Shown here: in pieces, positions 6,406-7,437 of the stretch
Numbering within the stretch: the first letter of the stretch is position 1
Layout: each line of letters begins with the position of its first letter
Source of the DNA: Peptococcaceae bacterium
GTDB taxonomy: Bacteria > Bacillota > Dehalobacteriia > UBA7702
Reading direction: 5' to 3'
Length of the DNA: 7,437 bases
Assembly (NCBI GenBank): GCA_019415505.1
Contig: DXZC01000106.1
Location: 1 to 7,437, forward strand
Notes under the pieces: generated by a model
What the model was told of the DNA's origin: nothing
Seen by the model: only the letters and a program-made list of their open reading frames with translations
The model's database searches: none
Program-made: the position numbers and the translations under genes

Positions 6406-6440
6406 AAAAGATGGGTCGAAGCAAACGACCCGTCTTTTTT
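6404..6440. terminator. Intrinsic terminator, probably bidirectional, between the SpoVM-like gene and the kinase-like gene
   Basis: A 15-bp stem runs from 6404-6418 (six A then GATGGGTCG) to 6426-6440 (CGACCCGTC then six T), with a 7-nt loop. On the + strand transcript the one imperfect pair is a U-G wobble (6412 with 6432); on the - strand it becomes an A-C mismatch, so the hairpin is slightly better for the + gene. Flanking A and T runs give a U-tract in both directions. The stop codon of the small gene lies partly in the stem. It sits between convergent genes and can serve both. Confidence 0.92.
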
Positions 6441-6462
6441 ATTTTGTCTTATTAAATAATTG

Positions 6463-7080
6463 TTAATTTTCGGTTTTCACCATTTCCTGAATTATGGCCA
6501 CACACTTATCCATACCTATTTTACCGCTATCTAAAGACATATGATAGCTTAGGGCTTTACCCCACTTCTTGCCGGTATAGTAATTGTAGTAGGATGAGCG
6601 CCTCTTATCCATTTTAATTATAGTTTCTTTTAAGTTATTCCTGCTCATGCCATATTCTGTGGCAGCTCTTTCCATACGGTTATCTATATCAGCAAAAATA
6701 AACACATTAAAACAATTATCAAACTCACGCAAAACATAATCAGCGCAGCGCCCAACTATAACGGCATTTTCCCGCTTGGCTATATCTTTAATAATATCTG
6801 ATTGTATGAGAAAAGCCCGATCATTTAGGGAAATATCCGACATCTCCGAAAAGGTATTAGCCGCATTGTAGAGCCCTAAGGTAAAGTTATGAAAAAGATT
6901 GCCTTTGATACTTTCATCGTTTTTTTCCAACAATTCTTTATCCATACCGCTGGCTTCCGCCGCCGCTGCTATAAGTTCCTTATCATAAAAGGCAAAGCCC
7001 AGTTCTTTTGCTACTTTTTTGCCAATCATCCTGCCGCCGCTACCGAACTGACGGCCTAATGTAATAATGGTGTTTTTCAT
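6463..7080 (-). CDS. Cytidylate-kinase-like P-loop family protein
   Basis: A 205-residue protein of the cytidylate-kinase-like family (Cytidylate_kin2 type), common in Clostridia and related anaerobes, with no well-established substrate. Visible: an N-terminal loop GRQFGSGGRMIGKKVA at 9-24 followed by ELGFAFYDKELI, typical of the family; AVIVGRCADYVLRE at 106-119; a strand NVFIFAD at 125-131; and a basic lid-like segment KMDKRRSSYYNYYTGKKWG at 156-174. The usual Walker A lysine is replaced by glycine (GSGG rather than GSGK), which is normal in this family but means CMP kinase activity should not be assumed. The length is typical. The start is the ATG at 7080, with AGGTGA at 7085-7090 as Shine-Dalgarno. 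It is convergent with the SpoVM-like gene and shares its terminator. It lies 36 nt downstream of a possible membrane-protein gene on the same strand. Confidence 0.9.
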   Translation of the reverse strand: MKNTIITLGRQFGSGGRMIGKKVAKELGFAFYDKELIAAAAEASGMDKELLEKNDESIKGNLFHNFTLGLYNAANTFSEMSDISLNDRAFLIQSDIIKDIAKRENAVIVGRCADYVLREFDNCFNVFIFADIDNRMERAATEYGMSRNNLKETIIKMDKRRSSYYNYYTGKKWGKALSYHMSLDSGKIGMDKCVAIIQEMVKTEN

Positions 7081-7103
7081 ATTATCACCTGCTTTCTTAT
7101 TTT

Positions 7104-7133
7104 ATTTTACCATATTTTAATAAGATTTGTACA
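7104..7133 (-). promoter_or_regulatory. Candidate sigma-A promoter of the kinase-like gene
   Basis: Read on the - strand, TAAAAT (7109 down to 7104) is preceded by TGG, giving an extended -10. TGTACA (7133-7128) sits 18 nt upstream and matches 4 of 6 bases of the -35 consensus TTGACA. Transcription would start near 7097, just before the Shine-Dalgarno at 7090-7085. The region is very A+T rich, so chance matches are likely. Confidence 0.35.
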
Positions 7134-7437
7134 GTTTTTTTGCTAACTTAAAGCCTATTAAACTGCCTAATGCTGCAATTATAGTTTTCTCCAGCCAAAT
7201 AGAAAATATTATATCTCCCCAGGCTAAAGTTAAGGCAAGTAATAAAAGACTGAAGATTATTAGGGGGGACAGTAAAAGCAGGGCAGGGAATATACTGCTA
7301 TATCGCTGTGGCGCAAAGTATAAATTGCGGAAGCTATATAGATTGCCACCAGTGAAAGCGAGAAAGACAGTAATACCGTTAAATATTCGTAAAACACCAA
7401 TATTCAACGGCATAATACAATAAATAAACATAAAAAA
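7117..7437 (-). CDS. Possible small membrane protein, 5' end uncertain
   Basis: I do not recognise this gene. The frame runs on the - strand from the window edge to a stop at 7117-7119. The first ATG is at 7431, which would give 104 residues, but no Shine-Dalgarno is visible before it or before the second ATG (7413), and the frame stays open to the edge, so the true start may be outside the window. From the first Met, residues 47-70 form a strong hydrophobic stretch (IFPALLLLSPLIIFSLLLLA) and residues 74-95 another, broken by Glu81. The tail is basic (KLAKKLYKSY), as in many small membrane proteins with a cytoplasmic C-terminus. It sits 36 nt upstream of the kinase-like gene on the same strand. 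A 98-codon frame on the other strand covers the same bases, but it opens with TTG and has a less protein-like composition. Confidence 0.45.
   Translation of the reverse strand, partial: FFMFIYCIMPLNIGVLRIFNGITVFLAFTGGNLYSFRNLYFAPQRYSSIFPALLLLSPLIIFSLLLLALTLAWGDIIFSIWLEKTIIAALGSLIGFKLAKKLYKSY

Noticed and set aside
7127..7423. 98-codon frame on the + strand near the right edge
   Set aside because: It begins at TTG without a Shine-Dalgarno, has a basic composition typical of a frame antisense to a hydrophobic protein, and resembles no family I know. The - strand frame is more protein-like.

Overview
The window suggests an endospore-forming member of the Bacillota (Firmicutes). The main evidence is a full-length SpoIVA, the spore-coat basement ATPase, which has the same length as the Bacillus subtilis protein (492 aa) and the same key residues at the same positions. 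The base composition looks moderate to low in G+C. The gene order der-plsY-spoIVA and a DinG that keeps iron-sulfur cysteines fit a clostridia-type lineage better than Bacillus. Genus cannot be decided from the sequence.

Layout, left to right. (1) Positions 1-1157, + strand: the 3' part of der, the double-GTPase ribosome assembly factor, cut by the left edge. (2) 1184-1792, +: plsY, the acyl-phosphate glycerol-3-phosphate acyltransferase, 26 nt after der and probably co-transcribed with it. (3) 1793-1906: leader region with a candidate sigma-E promoter and an imperfect hairpin. (4) 1907-3385, +: spoIVA, starting at GTG behind a strong Shine-Dalgarno, and closed by a clear intrinsic terminator. 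(5) 3481-6249, +: dinG, a fusion of a DnaQ-type exonuclease and an XPD/DinG-type helicase, with its own extended -10 promoter. (6) 6334-6405, +: a 23-codon gene with a sigma-E-like promoter, a perfect Shine-Dalgarno and a strong terminator. I read it as a divergent spoVM. (7) 6463-7080, - strand: a cytidylate-kinase-like P-loop protein convergent with the small gene. (8) 7117 to the right edge, - strand: a possible small membrane protein, perhaps open at the window edge.

How the genes fit together. Der and PlsY are growth housekeeping (50S maturation and phospholipid synthesis). SpoIVA and the SpoVM-like peptide would form one system: in B. subtilis, SpoVM is a tiny amphipathic helix that marks the forespore outer membrane and anchors SpoIVA, which polymerises using ATP to make the coat basement layer. 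Both genes here carry sigma-E-like promoters and the same GGGAGGG Shine-Dalgarno at the same 6-nt spacing. The residues implicated genetically in the SpoVM-SpoIVA contact (SpoVM I6 and SpoIVA G486) are present at identical positions. DinG sits between them but has its own vegetative-type promoter. The gene gpsA, often found between plsY and spoIVA in related genomes, is absent here.

No CRISPR array, tRNA, rRNA, insertion sequence or integration site was seen, and no stretch above 300 bases lacks a gene.
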